Source: Tissierellales bacterium (lineage in GTDB: Bacteria; Bacillota; Clostridia; Tissierellales; Dethiosulfatibacteraceae). From it: a DNA stretch of 33,419 nucleotides. Position 1 is the first letter of the stretch, and every line of letters begins with the position of its first letter. The stretch lies in NCBI GenBank assembly GCA_016938195.1, contig JAFGVC010000057.1, positions 1 through 33,419 on the forward strand, written 5' to 3'. Below the pieces are notes generated by a model. It worked only from the letters and a program-made list of their open reading frames with translations. It had not been told where the DNA came from and made no database searches. Shown here one piece after another: positions 1 to 8,541 of this stretch. The translations under genes were made by a program, and so were the position numbers.

Positions 1-453
1 GATTCGAAGACCAATAATTTCTCCAAGCAGATGTCCTTCCTTAACATGAAGTCTATAGGTTCCATAGCCTTCACCTGACAATCCATGTCCCTCCAAACTG
101 TATTCGTTCCATGTGCTGGGGACCTTTACCAGAAGATCAGGTTCTGCGTCTGAAATATCTGAAACCATTAAAAATTGCTTCCAATAGAATTCCCACTCTC
201 CATTCAAGGAAATGGGCGTTTTCATTTCCATATCATATGATTCAATGTTCAGGATACCATTTTGGACTTCAATCTGTTTGGAATCACTTGTTGGTGCATA
301 CCAGAATGCCAACAAGATCAACAACAATATCATAATAAAGAAAGCGTAATACTTTTTCTTTGCCATGGCATGTGATTCTTTACCTTTTAATGAAATAGAC
401 AAAGTCCGTATATATGTTTTTAGTTGGCTTGCTTTATCTTTCAAATTCATCAC
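1..453 (-). CDS. 7TMR-DISM type membrane sensor, N-terminal part (partial at window edge)
   Basis: An open frame runs off the window edge at position 1, giving 151 codons. A GTG at 453 (10 nt after GAGG at 464-467) is preferred to the ATG at 450, which lies 13 nt away. Visible protein: a basic 34-residue N-terminus, one hydrophobic helix at about residues 35-53, then an exported region containing LNGEWEFYW, VPSTWNEY and GYGTYRLHV. That pattern is typical of the sugar-binding-like extracellular domain (7TMR-DISMED2) that precedes seven membrane helices and a cytoplasmic GGDEF, kinase or phosphatase output domain. The output domain lies outside the window, so the signalling activity cannot be named. 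It lies downstream of the rlmD-like gene on the same strand, 165 nt away, with hairpins between them, so it is probably transcribed separately. Confidence 0.7.
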   Translation of the reverse strand, partial: MMNLKDKASQLKTYIRTLSISLKGKESHAMAKKKYYAFFIMILLLILLAFWYAPTSDSKQIEVQNGILNIESYDMEMKTPISLNGEWEFYWKQFLMVSDISDAEPDLLVKVPSTWNEYSLEGHGLSGEGYGTYRLHVKEGHLLGEIIGLRI

Positions 454-480
454 TAAATTGCCACCTCATTTTAAATCCTT

Positions 481-520
481 ATAGGGTGATTTAGCTAGTC
501 AAAATATCAATTCACCCTAT
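481..520. repeat. 9-bp inverted repeat upstream of the sensor gene
   Basis: ATAGGGTGA (481-489) is matched by TCACCCTAT (512-520) with 22 nt between the arms, 28 bp upstream of the sensor start. No T-tract follows either arm, so it looks more like an operator or leader hairpin than a terminator. Confidence 0.4.
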
Positions 521-539
521 GTCATCTATATTTTAGCCC

Positions 540-650
540 TTTTTTCGGGGTCAAAAAACGTCATTTTTTTGTCTGTTTTTTTGCCCAAATTTCAGGTCAA
601 AACCACTACATGTTGTGGTCAATCTCTATTTTTACTGACCGTACCACAAC
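540..650 (-). terminator. A/T-tract ladder and overlapping hairpins at the 3' end of the rlmD-like gene
   Basis: GTTGTGGT (612-619), which includes the first base of the stop codon complement, can pair with ACCACAAC (643-650). Alternatively its GTGGT (615-619) can pair with ACCAC (602-606). The two hairpins are mutually exclusive. On the minus strand the second one (ACCAC, 8-nt loop, GTGGT) is followed by TTTT. Further downstream are four A or T runs of 6-7 bases at 540-582. I infer an unusual transcription end for the long minus-strand operon. The GC content of the stems is low. Confidence 0.4.
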
Positions 651-1995
651 GTGTCATCAGAATTATCGCCTCAACGTGCCCAGCCATCGGAAACATGTCA
701 ACAGCCACGGCCTTCTCTACCTCGTATCCGGCCTCGATAAATACGGGCAAATCGACGAGAAGGGCGTCTGGGTTGCACGAAACATAAATAAATATCTGAG
801 GATTGAAGTTGATGATTTTACTAATAGCTTTCGGATGTATGCCACTTCTTGGGGGATCAAGAATGATGATATCCGGAACATCTTGAATTTCACCAACTTT
901 TTCCAGAACGTCGCCTGCGATAAATTCACAGTTATTAATACCATTTAGGGTTGCATTTTCTTTTGCCTTTTGAACGGCCTCTGTCACTATCTCAATGCCA
1001 ATCACTTTATGACATACAGGTGACACAATTTGAGCAATAGTGCCCGTCCCTGAATAAAGATCAAAAATTGTTTTATCTTTTGTATTTCCGATATACCGAC
1101 GAATCACTTCATAAAGCTTTTCTGCACCGGAAGAGTTAGTTTGAAAAAATGAATAGGGAGAAATATCAAATTTAAGACCCAATATTTCTTCTCTAATAAT
1201 AGGATTGCCATACAATATTCTCATTTCATCACTCTGGACCACGTCGGCCAAAGCATCATTGATCGTATGAATAATGCCTCTGAGATTTCCAATAAGCTCA
1301 AGGCTTGTCAGAGCATCAACAAATTCATTTTCGTTTAAAGTGCCTTGCGAAGAAGTCACCAAGTTCACTAGAATATCCCCAGTCGTTTCACCTTTTCTAA
1401 TCACAAGGTGACGCAAAAACCCTTCATGGCTTTTTTTATGATAAAAAGAAGCCCTGTTTCGTTGAAAATAGCTTAAAATCACCTGTAGTATTTGAGTAAA
1501 ATCACTATCGACAATTTTACAGGTATCTGTCGTCACGATTTCATAAAATTTCCCTCTTTCATGTAATCCCAAGGATAGTGGTCCATCTTTAAATTCATCG
1601 CCAAAAGAAAATTCCATTTTATTCCTATATGCCAAGATTTTAGGGCTCGGTATAATGCCTTCATATTGAATTTCAGGAGCAATTTTCTCGACAATATCTT
1701 GGACATATTGAGATTTTATCTGAAGCTGCCGATCGTAAGGAATTGTCTGCAAAAGGCATCCGCCGCATTTATCGGTATGATTGCAGTGGGGGATGATTTC
1801 ATAAGGTGCTCTTGTTAGAATCTTTTTGATTTTTCCCTCTATACGATTCTTTCTCTTTTTCACAATCTCAACTGTCAATTCCTGTTCCGGCAGACTATTT
1901 TTTACTGTTATTTTTTGATTGTCAAAATACCCAATCCCTTTGTTTGGAAATTTATATTCCTTTATTGTCAGATTGATCATATCACCTTTTTTCAT
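619..1995 (-). CDS. rlmD: 23S rRNA (uracil-C5)-methyltransferase, RlmD/RlmCD (RumA) type
   Basis: This enzyme transfers a methyl group from S-adenosylmethionine to C5 of a uracil in rRNA; the family also contains the tRNA enzyme TrmA. The protein has 458 residues: an N-terminal TRAM-like RNA-binding region (about 5-60), a cysteine set C71, C77, C80 and C159 matching the 4Fe-4S cluster of RumA-type enzymes, a Rossmann motif FDLYSGTGT (311-319), LDPPRSG (379-385) and the catalytic Cys407 in SCNP. The Fe-S cysteines favour RlmD/RlmCD over TrmA; the exact target uracil cannot be read from sequence. AAGGA 7 nt before ATG 1995 supports this start. It is the last gene of the minus-strand operon, 22 nt after the DUF1294 gene. 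Its final residues (RCGTVSKNRD) are coded within a hairpin-forming segment. Confidence 0.9.
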   Translation of the reverse strand: MKKGDMINLTIKEYKFPNKGIGYFDNQKITVKNSLPEQELTVEIVKKRKNRIEGKIKKILTRAPYEIIPHCNHTDKCGGCLLQTIPYDRQLQIKSQYVQDIVEKIAPEIQYEGIIPSPKILAYRNKMEFSFGDEFKDGPLSLGLHERGKFYEIVTTDTCKIVDSDFTQILQVILSYFQRNRASFYHKKSHEGFLRHLVIRKGETTGDILVNLVTSSQGTLNENEFVDALTSLELIGNLRGIIHTINDALADVVQSDEMRILYGNPIIREEILGLKFDISPYSFFQTNSSGAEKLYEVIRRYIGNTKDKTIFDLYSGTGTIAQIVSPVCHKVIGIEIVTEAVQKAKENATLNGINNCEFIAGDVLEKVGEIQDVPDIIILDPPRSGIHPKAISKIINFNPQIFIYVSCNPDALLVDLPVFIEAGYEVEKAVAVDMFPMAGHVEAIILMTRCGTVSKNRD

Positions 1996-2017
1996 TTGTA
2001 CATCCTTAATTTTATTA

Positions 2018-2287
2018 TTAATATAATGCTGTATAGAGAATGATAATAACGTGTAGTGTTGCTGCCAAAGCCGTAATAGCTACAAAGTATTTTTTGTTTA
2101 TTTTATGATGAAACAGCTTCATCGCAAGTGCCATGCCAAAAACGCCCCCTAAAAACGAAAGCAGATGCAATCTGCTTTCGTTAATCCTCCACATTTGATT
2201 CATAGCTTTCATTTTATCTGCTCCCGCCACTAAAAAAGCGAGTGCGTTAACAAATAAATAATAGTAAATCCAATAAATATTCATCAT
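2018..2287 (-). CDS. DUF1294 family small membrane protein
   Basis: An 89-residue protein of unknown function. It has a hydrophobic N-terminal helix (about 3-22), a short loop with DKMKAMNQMWRI, then LSFLGGVFGMALAMKLFHHK and a C-terminal helix (about 66-88). The sequence W-R-I-x-E followed by GG-x-x-G-x-x-L-x-M-K-x-F-x-H-K is the recognisable DUF1294 signature. The start overlaps the end of alr by 4 bases (ATGA), so it is translationally coupled to alanine racemase. Nothing in the sequence gives a biochemical role. Confidence 0.85.
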   Translation of the reverse strand: MMNIYWIYYYLFVNALAFLVAGADKMKAMNQMWRINESRLHLLSFLGGVFGMALAMKLFHHKINKKYFVAITALAATLHVIIILYTALY

Positions 2288-3450
2288 AGCAAATAATTCT
2301 TCACGGCTACGATTTCGCCATTTTGATAATAAACTCTGGGCAATCTCCTGTCCAACATTGTGAGAATTTCATGATTGATTGTTCCGATGCGAGAAGCTAC
2401 TTCGTCAGGGTGCAAGCCGTTAAGTGTGCCGTCATCGTACAAAATGACCTCTTCTCCAACTGCAACGTCTTCAACCTCTGTCACATCCACCATACATTGG
2501 TCCATACAAATTGAACCGATAATTTTACATCTGATTCCTTTAACTGAGACTTCCATTTTCCCTGTGAGAAATCTTGAAAATCCATCTGCATATCCAATAG
2601 GTATCGTACCGATTTTTGTCTTCTTATCGGTAATATATCGGTGACCGTAACTCACCCCTTCCCCTTCACTCACCGTCTTGATATGGGTCAGCTTAGCTTT
2701 GAGTCTAAATGCCATTTTTAAATTAAATTTAGCATTATTGGGACTGGTTGAGGGATATAAGCCGGTTAAAATGATTCCCGGCCTTACCATTTCATAATTA
2801 AAATCCGGCAAATCGATTATTGCGGCGCTGTTTGAAATATGCCTCAGCTGAATAGGCACACCCACTTGAGTTAATCTATCCAAAAATGCATCGAATCGTC
2901 TCTTTTGTTCGTAGCAGGATGTTTTATCTGCTTCATCTGCCTTTGCCAAATGACTATATACACCCTTGATTTCAAGATGCGACAAATGACTCAGACTCCG
3001 GATATCCTTAAGATTTTGTTCGTTCGGCAAAAAACCAAGTCTGTTCATGCCTGTTTCAATTTTAATATGGACAGCTGCTTTAATTCCTAAGTTCAGACAT
3101 ACTTTATTGAGTGATAAGCCACTCTGATAATCATAGAGTGTCATCGTAATCTGATGCTTTACGGCTGTCTCATAAAGCTCAGACGGTGTATGCCCCAAAA
3201 CTAAAATCGGCATATCTGGAAATTGATGCCTAATTTCCATGGCCTCGTCAATGACAGCGACCGCTACCATCGAAGCGCCATTTTGAATATATGTTTCAGC
3301 CGATTTTATGACCCCGAGTTTATAGGCATCCGCCTTTATGACTGCACAAATTTCAGTGTTGCTCCCTAATTTTCTTTTGATTTCCTTAATGTTATGCGCC
3401 ATTTTGTCTAAATCCACTTCTAACCATGCTGTACTGTTAATATTGTTCAT
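2284..3450 (-). CDS. alr: Alanine racemase
   Basis: A PLP enzyme that interconverts L- and D-alanine and supplies D-Ala for peptidoglycan. Its 388 residues are full length. The PLP lysine is K39 in VIKADAYKLG, the second catalytic base is Tyr268 in VSYGHRY, the TIM-barrel core ends near 240, and the C-terminal beta domain carries GTIPIGYADGF, CMDQ and EILTMLDRRLPRVY. AGGAG 7 nt before ATG 3450 supports the start. It lies 10 nt after the membrane-fusion protein gene and overlaps the DUF1294 gene, so it is inside an export-transporter operon. It resembles the catabolic/anabolic Alr family rather than the membrane-bound VanT type, because no transmembrane domain is present. Confidence 0.96.
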   Translation of the reverse strand: MNNINSTAWLEVDLDKMAHNIKEIKRKLGSNTEICAVIKADAYKLGVIKSAETYIQNGASMVAVAVIDEAMEIRHQFPDMPILVLGHTPSELYETAVKHQITMTLYDYQSGLSLNKVCLNLGIKAAVHIKIETGMNRLGFLPNEQNLKDIRSLSHLSHLEIKGVYSHLAKADEADKTSCYEQKRRFDAFLDRLTQVGVPIQLRHISNSAAIIDLPDFNYEMVRPGIILTGLYPSTSPNNAKFNLKMAFRLKAKLTHIKTVSEGEGVSYGHRYITDKKTKIGTIPIGYADGFSRFLTGKMEVSVKGIRCKIIGSICMDQCMVDVTEVEDVAVGEEVILYDDGTLNGLHPDEVASRIGTINHEILTMLDRRLPRVYYQNGEIVAVKNYLL

Positions 3451-3460
3451 CTATTTTCTC

Positions 3461-4663
3461 CTAATCAATTAAAACGATATCTCCATCAGATAATCCGATA
3501 ATAATTTCATAAAAATCATCGTTCTCAAGTCCTAAAACTACTTCTCTTTCTTCAAGCTTCCCATTGACTAAAATAGTCACATACTGTTGATTTTCCTTTT
3601 CATAAACAGATTCTTCGGGAACTAGCAATACATTATCTCGATGAGCAATTTCAATTTCTACTTCAACATTAGCCCCTAATGTAACATTATCAAAGTCTTC
3701 CGGCAAAAGAATTTTTACGGTCACTTTTTTTTGATTGACACCTAATTCAGAAAGACGTGTGACCGCCTTGGGATATATTTTACTAACAGCCAATCCCGAA
3801 AGAGCCAAATCTAAATCAATATTCCTAACCGAGGCTTCCATGCCTTCTTGAATCATAACCGCTTCATCTACCAAAAAATCGGCGTAAACAGCTTTGCTTG
3901 CTTTATCCTGTAGCTCGAGTACAAGCGTTCCGGCCATTGGAGCTTGACCTTCAAAACCGTTCAATTCTGTTATTATACCACTAAAATTAGCTGTTAATAT
4001 ATCATTTCTTTTGTTTTTTTCTAAAATTTCTAAAGAAATCGCTAAGCTTTCAATTTGAGCCTCATATTGAAGTCTTAAATTATTTGAAACATCTTTCACC
4101 AATAAACTATATTGATTATTTAAGATTGAAATTTGGTTTTTTAGTTGTGCTACTGCTAATTCAGCCGCATTATACGCACTTTTCGTTATGACGCCCTCTT
4201 GATAGAGATTTTTTGAATTTTCAAATTCCTCTTCCACAACATAGAGATTAGCCTTTAAACTTTCAATTTCAAGCTTTACACTGTTTATTGTTTCAAAATC
4301 AACTCCCTTCACAACCTCATTATAGGTATATTCAAGAGCTTTTATTTCTTTCTGTATTTTTTCTATCTCAAGGTCAATAGTCGAGTCATATTCAATCAAC
4401 ACGTCTCCTTCATTAACTAAATCTCCCACTTGAACATTGATTTTATTTATTCTTTTTATGCCGTCACTATAGTAAGCATTGATTCGATTAGATAATATCT
4501 CTCCATTTTCTATGAATGTTTTGCTGATGCTCCCTTTTTTAACAGCTTCTGTTGAGTATGTCTCATCTTTTGTATTCATGGAGAGATAACCATAAAATAC
4601 ACCCGCCATAACAATGACAGTGATTAATCCGATAATGAGACTCTTTTTCTTATTTGTTTTCAT
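3461..4663 (-). CDS. Membrane-fusion / periplasmic-adaptor type subunit of an ABC exporter
   Basis: A 400-residue protein with one N-terminal membrane helix (about 9-28), a lipoyl/barrel-sandwich start near residue 70 (INVQVGDLVNEGDVLIEYD), a long helical hairpin rich in E, K, L and N at about 80-215, and a return beta-barrel region ending with an HlyD-like C-terminus. This is the architecture of HlyD/MacA-family subunits that accompany MacB-type transporters, also found in Gram-positive bacteria. AGGAGG lies 5 nt before ATG 4663. It is 14 nt after the permease gene and directly before alr. The exported substrate is unknown. Confidence 0.87.
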   Translation of the reverse strand: MKTNKKKSLIIGLITVIVMAGVFYGYLSMNTKDETYSTEAVKKGSISKTFIENGEILSNRINAYYSDGIKRINKINVQVGDLVNEGDVLIEYDSTIDLEIEKIQKEIKALEYTYNEVVKGVDFETINSVKLEIESLKANLYVVEEEFENSKNLYQEGVITKSAYNAAELAVAQLKNQISILNNQYSLLVKDVSNNLRLQYEAQIESLAISLEILEKNKRNDILTANFSGIITELNGFEGQAPMAGTLVLELQDKASKAVYADFLVDEAVMIQEGMEASVRNIDLDLALSGLAVSKIYPKAVTRLSELGVNQKKVTVKILLPEDFDNVTLGANVEVEIEIAHRDNVLLVPEESVYEKENQQYVTILVNGKLEEREVVLGLENDDFYEIIIGLSDGDIVLID

Positions 4664-4677
4664 TTCTCCCTCCTGAA

Positions 4678-7026
4678 TTATGATGTTCTGCTCTTTAATG
4701 CTTCAATAAAATTTAGATTTTTTATTTTTTTATAAGTGATCAGCTGTGCCGCCGTTAAGCATATGATTGTAAAGCCGTATGCATATAGAATGTTTTTCAG
4801 CGTAATCGGTGCATCAAAGGTATACACGTCTGATACATAAACCGTCCTCATGCCATCAATCATTAGTTTTCCTAATGGCAATCCATATACAAACCCTAGC
4901 GCAGACATGACGGTGTTTTCTTTAAGAATAATGCTGAAAATTTCTCTTTTTGAAAATCCTAAAACTCGTAGTGATGAAAATTCCATACTTCTTTCATTGA
5001 TGCTCATAATCGTCATGCTGTAAATAATGACAAACCCCAACAGTCCCGAGAAAATGACCATGAATCCTACCATCGCCACTGTCAAATCAAGGTATTCAAG
5101 AAAAGAATTCTGCATTTCCTGTGTAGATTGAACGCCTCCTATGTTTTTCAAATGATTAAGATCACTGGTAATATTTTGTTTTGTATTAACATAAGCGCCG
5201 TTTATTGTTTCTTTTCCTGTCAAGGTTTCGGCCATATAGTCAATATTCATATATACATTAATGCCAAGTGTTTGTTTAACTATACCCTCTACCCGAATAT
5301 AGGCGTCATCTTTTCCCGGAATGTAATTATCTATCTTGATGATATCGCCAATTTGAGCGTCAATAGCCAAAGCAAGATTATATGAAATCAGAGCTCCCGT
5401 TTCCGGAAGATTCACAGTATAGCCTTCAAAATCCTTAAATGTATAGGTTTTCGTACTTCTATTTATGCCTATGACATTTACCACCTTTGATGCCCTTCCG
5501 TTCGAAACCTCGAAGGGCATCTCCATCTTGGCTTCAATGTGATCCGGATTAAGAATTTTTTCTAAGTCCAACAAAGCCCCTTTGTTTATAGGCTTTGAAA
5601 ATTGAATGTTATAATCCATCTTCATAAATTCACCATAATGTTCAGTGAACATATTATCCATCATACCTGATATCCAAAAGGTCATCAAACTCATTGCAAC
5701 GGTAATCGCAGCGCCCAAGCTGATAAACAAAAACTTTTTCTTCTCTCTGAAAATATTTCTAAAAACAATTTTCCAGCTAAAGGATACCTTTTTCCAAATT
5801 ATGTTGAAGCTTTCAATCATAATGCGGTGTCCTTCTTTTGGGGTTTCCGGCCTCATAGCCTCTGCGGGAGAAATTTTCAAAACCTTTCTTGCACCATAAA
5901 CACCCGCTACCGTACAAAATACACTGGTCATCAAGATTGCATTGACAATTGTCATAGGATATAGCTTGACCTCTAAAACCGGGATGTAAAAAAACGTCTG
6001 ATACATTGTCGTCATGACGCCGGACATCAAAGTACCCGCCAATATCCCTATTGTGCCTCCCACAACGCCAATACTCAGAGCATATAAGGTATAATGTCTC
6101 AGTATGCTTGCATTGGAATATCCCATTGCCTTCAATATGCCAATAACGTTTCTATCTTTTTTTACATTCCTTGAAATCATGGCTGCTAGTATAGCCGCTG
6201 CAGCGAATAGAAATACAACCGGGATAAAGCCTGATATTTGCTTCACACCGTTAATTTCTTCAAACATCATAGCATTGCTTAGCTGGTCTTCTTTTTCTAT
6301 CATACTGATCAAGCCATACTTATCTAGTTTTTTTTCAAGTATTCTTCCGGTTTCCTTATATTTGTTTTCATCGTTTAACGTTAAAACCAAACTATTATAG
6401 ATGGCATGCATACCTGTCAAGGAAGCTATCAATTCTTCATCGGCAAAAACAATTCCGAATTTATCGGGTCTTGGCATCAAGGCTTGCTCATCTTCCATGA
6501 CATAAGCGAATTCAGGGCTTGAGGCTATTCCCTTAATTTGAAAAGCATATCTTAAGCCGTTGATCTGCAATTCGATTTCATCGCCAATCATAATGCCCCT
6601 TGCTTCTGCAAATTGCTTCTGAATTATGATTTCTCTACCCTTGATTCTTCTTTCCCCTTCATTCATAAATAGTTTATTAACCATATTTTCATTTTGACTG
6701 ACTGTCACAATTCTGACATTCACTTTTTCATCCTTAATATGGCTTATAAAGGGTACGTCAAAGACTATTCTTCCCTCTATTTCCTTAACATTATCGATTT
6801 TTTCAAATTCAGACATAGCGCCTCTCGGAAAATGCATTACCTCAATATAGACATCCCCAAAATTTGTAATGTCATAAAATTCTTGAAGTGATGTCTCAAG
6901 ATTAGTGATAGCACTATTCATCGCCGTATAAATCAACAATCCCGTAATCACAATAATCAATATTGCGATATACTGTCCTTTTGAATGTTGAATCATTCTT
7001 AGCAATCTAAGATCAAGTTTTTTCAT
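4678..7026 (-). CDS. ABC transporter permease with two FtsX domains (MacB/LolE-like)
   Basis: A 782-residue integral membrane protein. The first helix is near residues 15-40, followed by a large extracytoplasmic domain, and three helices around 265-385 form FtsX domain 1 (RNVIGILKAMGYSNASIL). A second helix around 430-455 is followed by another extracytoplasmic domain and FtsX domain 2 (about 655-775; SLRVLGFSKREIFSII). The duplicated layout fits the large FtsX permeases of export ABC systems. An upstream GTG at 7032 is possible, but the ATG at 7026 overlaps the ATPase stop codon (TAATG) and is preferred. It works with the ATPase upstream and the adaptor downstream. Confidence 0.9.
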   Translation of the reverse strand: MKKLDLRLLRMIQHSKGQYIAILIIVITGLLIYTAMNSAITNLETSLQEFYDITNFGDVYIEVMHFPRGAMSEFEKIDNVKEIEGRIVFDVPFISHIKDEKVNVRIVTVSQNENMVNKLFMNEGERRIKGREIIIQKQFAEARGIMIGDEIELQINGLRYAFQIKGIASSPEFAYVMEDEQALMPRPDKFGIVFADEELIASLTGMHAIYNSLVLTLNDENKYKETGRILEKKLDKYGLISMIEKEDQLSNAMMFEEINGVKQISGFIPVVFLFAAAAILAAMISRNVKKDRNVIGILKAMGYSNASILRHYTLYALSIGVVGGTIGILAGTLMSGVMTTMYQTFFYIPVLEVKLYPMTIVNAILMTSVFCTVAGVYGARKVLKISPAEAMRPETPKEGHRIMIESFNIIWKKVSFSWKIVFRNIFREKKKFLFISLGAAITVAMSLMTFWISGMMDNMFTEHYGEFMKMDYNIQFSKPINKGALLDLEKILNPDHIEAKMEMPFEVSNGRASKVVNVIGINRSTKTYTFKDFEGYTVNLPETGALISYNLALAIDAQIGDIIKIDNYIPGKDDAYIRVEGIVKQTLGINVYMNIDYMAETLTGKETINGAYVNTKQNITSDLNHLKNIGGVQSTQEMQNSFLEYLDLTVAMVGFMVIFSGLLGFVIIYSMTIMSINERSMEFSSLRVLGFSKREIFSIILKENTVMSALGFVYGLPLGKLMIDGMRTVYVSDVYTFDAPITLKNILYAYGFTIICLTAAQLITYKKIKNLNFIEALKSRTS

Positions 7027-7733
7027 TACCACGCAATCCTTTCAGGGTCTATTGGATGATTATTTTCATAATACTCCATAATCTGCCCACTTCTCATTTT
7101 GAGAACTCTGTCTCCCATTTGTGCAATAGGTGTATTGTGCGTAATGATAATAACGGTTCTTTTAAACTCGCGGTTGATTTTTTTTAATATTTTCAAAATG
7201 GAAATTCCCGTCTCAAAATCAAGCGCACCCGTAGGTTCATCGCAAAGCAAGACTTCCGGATTTTTTGACGCTGCTCTTGCAATAGCAACTCTCTGTTGCT
7301 CTCCTCCGCTTAATTGGGAAGGAAAATGATTGGCTCTGCTTTGCAAATCGACTGCCTGGATAACTTCATCAATATCTAACGTATCATCGCATATTTCTAC
7401 TGCGAGTTCGACATTTTCTCTTGCTGTCAAATTTCCCATCAGATTATAAAACTGAAATATAAATCCCACATCTTTTCTTCTATATTCTGTCAGTTTTCTT
7501 TCATCATAATCAGTGATTTCCTTATCTTTAAAAAACACCCTTCCGGAAGTAGGTGTGTCCATCCCGCCAATAATATTAAGAAGCGTACTTTTCCCCGATC
7601 CGCTAGGACCTAAGACAACAACAAATTCTCCTTCATAGATTTCAAAATTGATATCTCTCAATGCCTTGACAACTACCTCTCCCATGATGTAGTGTTTGCT
7701 GAGATTTTCAACTTTATATAAGATGTTTTTCAT
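7026..7733 (-). CDS. ABC exporter ATPase (MacB/LolD family)
   Basis: A 235-residue cytoplasmic ATPase. Walker A is GPSGSGKST (42-50), the Q-loop glutamine is Q94, the signature is LSGGEQQR (141-148), Walker B is VLLCDEP (161-167), the D-loop is GALD, and the switch histidine is H199. LSGGEQQRVAIARA and DEPTGALD are characteristic of the LolD/MacB branch that energises FtsX-type permeases. The frame extends to a TTG at 7748, but AGAGGT sits 4 nt before ATG 7733, which is taken as the start. It overlaps the permease by one base and follows the Nudix gene by 21 nt. Confidence 0.93.
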   Translation of the reverse strand: MKNILYKVENLSKHYIMGEVVVKALRDINFEIYEGEFVVVLGPSGSGKSTLLNIIGGMDTPTSGRVFFKDKEITDYDERKLTEYRRKDVGFIFQFYNLMGNLTARENVELAVEICDDTLDIDEVIQAVDLQSRANHFPSQLSGGEQQRVAIARAASKNPEVLLCDEPTGALDFETGISILKILKKINREFKRTVIIITHNTPIAQMGDRVLKMRSGQIMEYYENNHPIDPERIAW

Positions 7734-7754
7734 AAGGACCTCTTTCAAAATAGT

Positions 7755-8393
7755 TTATTTTTCGTCATGACTAAACTGAGAAGATGAATCGCGAAGTCGA
7801 TTAACAAAACTCCTGGTAATCTTAGCGGTCATTCCCCAAATCATATATCCCTTATAATGATAAAACAGTACCGGATAACCAATTTTTCGCCATTGATAAT
7901 TTTCGCCATTGGGTATTTTATAAAAAGGAAACCCGTTTTCAAGATCGGTTTTGTAAGTCAAATGGTACTCTTCCGGCTCGTTTTCCAAAAAATATCGAAG
8001 GGGCACGGTAAATATTTCTTCCACTTCTTCCTTGTTAATTATTAGATTGATTGCGTCATCATGTAAAATACCCACATAAGGGTAAAGAATGAAATTACTA
8101 ACATTCGTAATATAGTCTAATTCCCCAATAATTTCAATCTGATGCCGAGCAATACCAATTTCCTCTTGTGTCTCCCTAATCGCAGCTTCTTTGTATGTTT
8201 CATCTGCCTCGACACTCCCACCCGGAAAGGATACTTCTCCTGGTTGATGTACACTTTTAGAACGCACTTCAAATAAAATATGAAGCTCCTCATCCACTGT
8301 AATCAATGGAAGTAGAACAGAAAAGAATTGATTGATTTCTAACGGCTTCGCTATGACGTTTTTATACTTTTGTTTTATTGTCTCTATGTCCAT
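7755..8393 (-). CDS. Nudix hydrolase, CoA pyrophosphatase-like
   Basis: A 212-residue hydrolase of nucleoside-diphosphate-linked compounds. The Nudix box is complete: G59, E65, R73, E74, E77, E78, G80. The stretch just before it (R-S-K-S-V-H-Q-P-G-E-V-S-F-P-G-G) resembles the extra motif of the CoA/acyl-CoA pyrophosphatase branch (NudL/YeaB). CoA as substrate is therefore likely but not certain. The frame opens upstream at 8429, but GGAGG 5 nt before ATG 8393 decides the start. It is the first gene of the seven-gene minus-strand operon, with a promoter in the gap to the divergent glycosyltransferase. Confidence 0.88.
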   Translation of the reverse strand: MDIETIKQKYKNVIAKPLEINQFFSVLLPLITVDEELHILFEVRSKSVHQPGEVSFPGGSVEADETYKEAAIRETQEEIGIARHQIEIIGELDYITNVSNFILYPYVGILHDDAINLIINKEEVEEIFTVPLRYFLENEPEEYHLTYKTDLENGFPFYKIPNGENYQWRKIGYPVLFYHYKGYMIWGMTAKITRSFVNRLRDSSSQFSHDEK

Positions 8394-8411
8394 AAATGCC
8401 TCCATAGTGAC

Positions 8412-8440
8412 ATTATACAATAGTATCAATCATAATTAAA
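8412..8440 (-). promoter_or_regulatory. Candidate promoter of the Nudix-to-rlmD operon
   Basis: On the minus strand a perfect -10 (TATAAT, 8412-8417) lies 17 bp from a weak -35 (TTTAAT, 8435-8440). Transcription would begin about 10-15 nt upstream of the Nudix ribosome binding site. Confidence 0.5.
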
Positions 8441-8481
8441 TAAGTAAAAAATGCAAATCTTAATTCAATCTTAATATTAAT

Positions 8482-8511
8482 TTAACCCTTTTTTAGTAAA
8501 TAGTATATAAT
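8482..8511 (+). promoter_or_regulatory. Candidate promoter of the glycosyltransferase gene
   Basis: TTAACC (8482-8487), an 18-bp spacer and TATAAT (8506-8511). The predicted start of transcription lies downstream of the ATG at 8512, which argues that this ATG is not the translation start. Confidence 0.55.
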
Positions 8512-8541
8512 ATGTTTGTAATACATACCGAGGTGATTGTG

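Noticed and set aside
111-335. Plus-strand reading frame of 74 codons
   Set aside because: It is antisense to the sensor gene, has no ribosome binding site, and its translation has no protein-like pattern.
8512-8541. ATG 8512 as start of the glycosyltransferase
   Set aside because: It directly follows the -10 box and lacks an upstream ribosome binding site; GAGG lies inside this stretch and points to GTG/TTG at 8539/8542.
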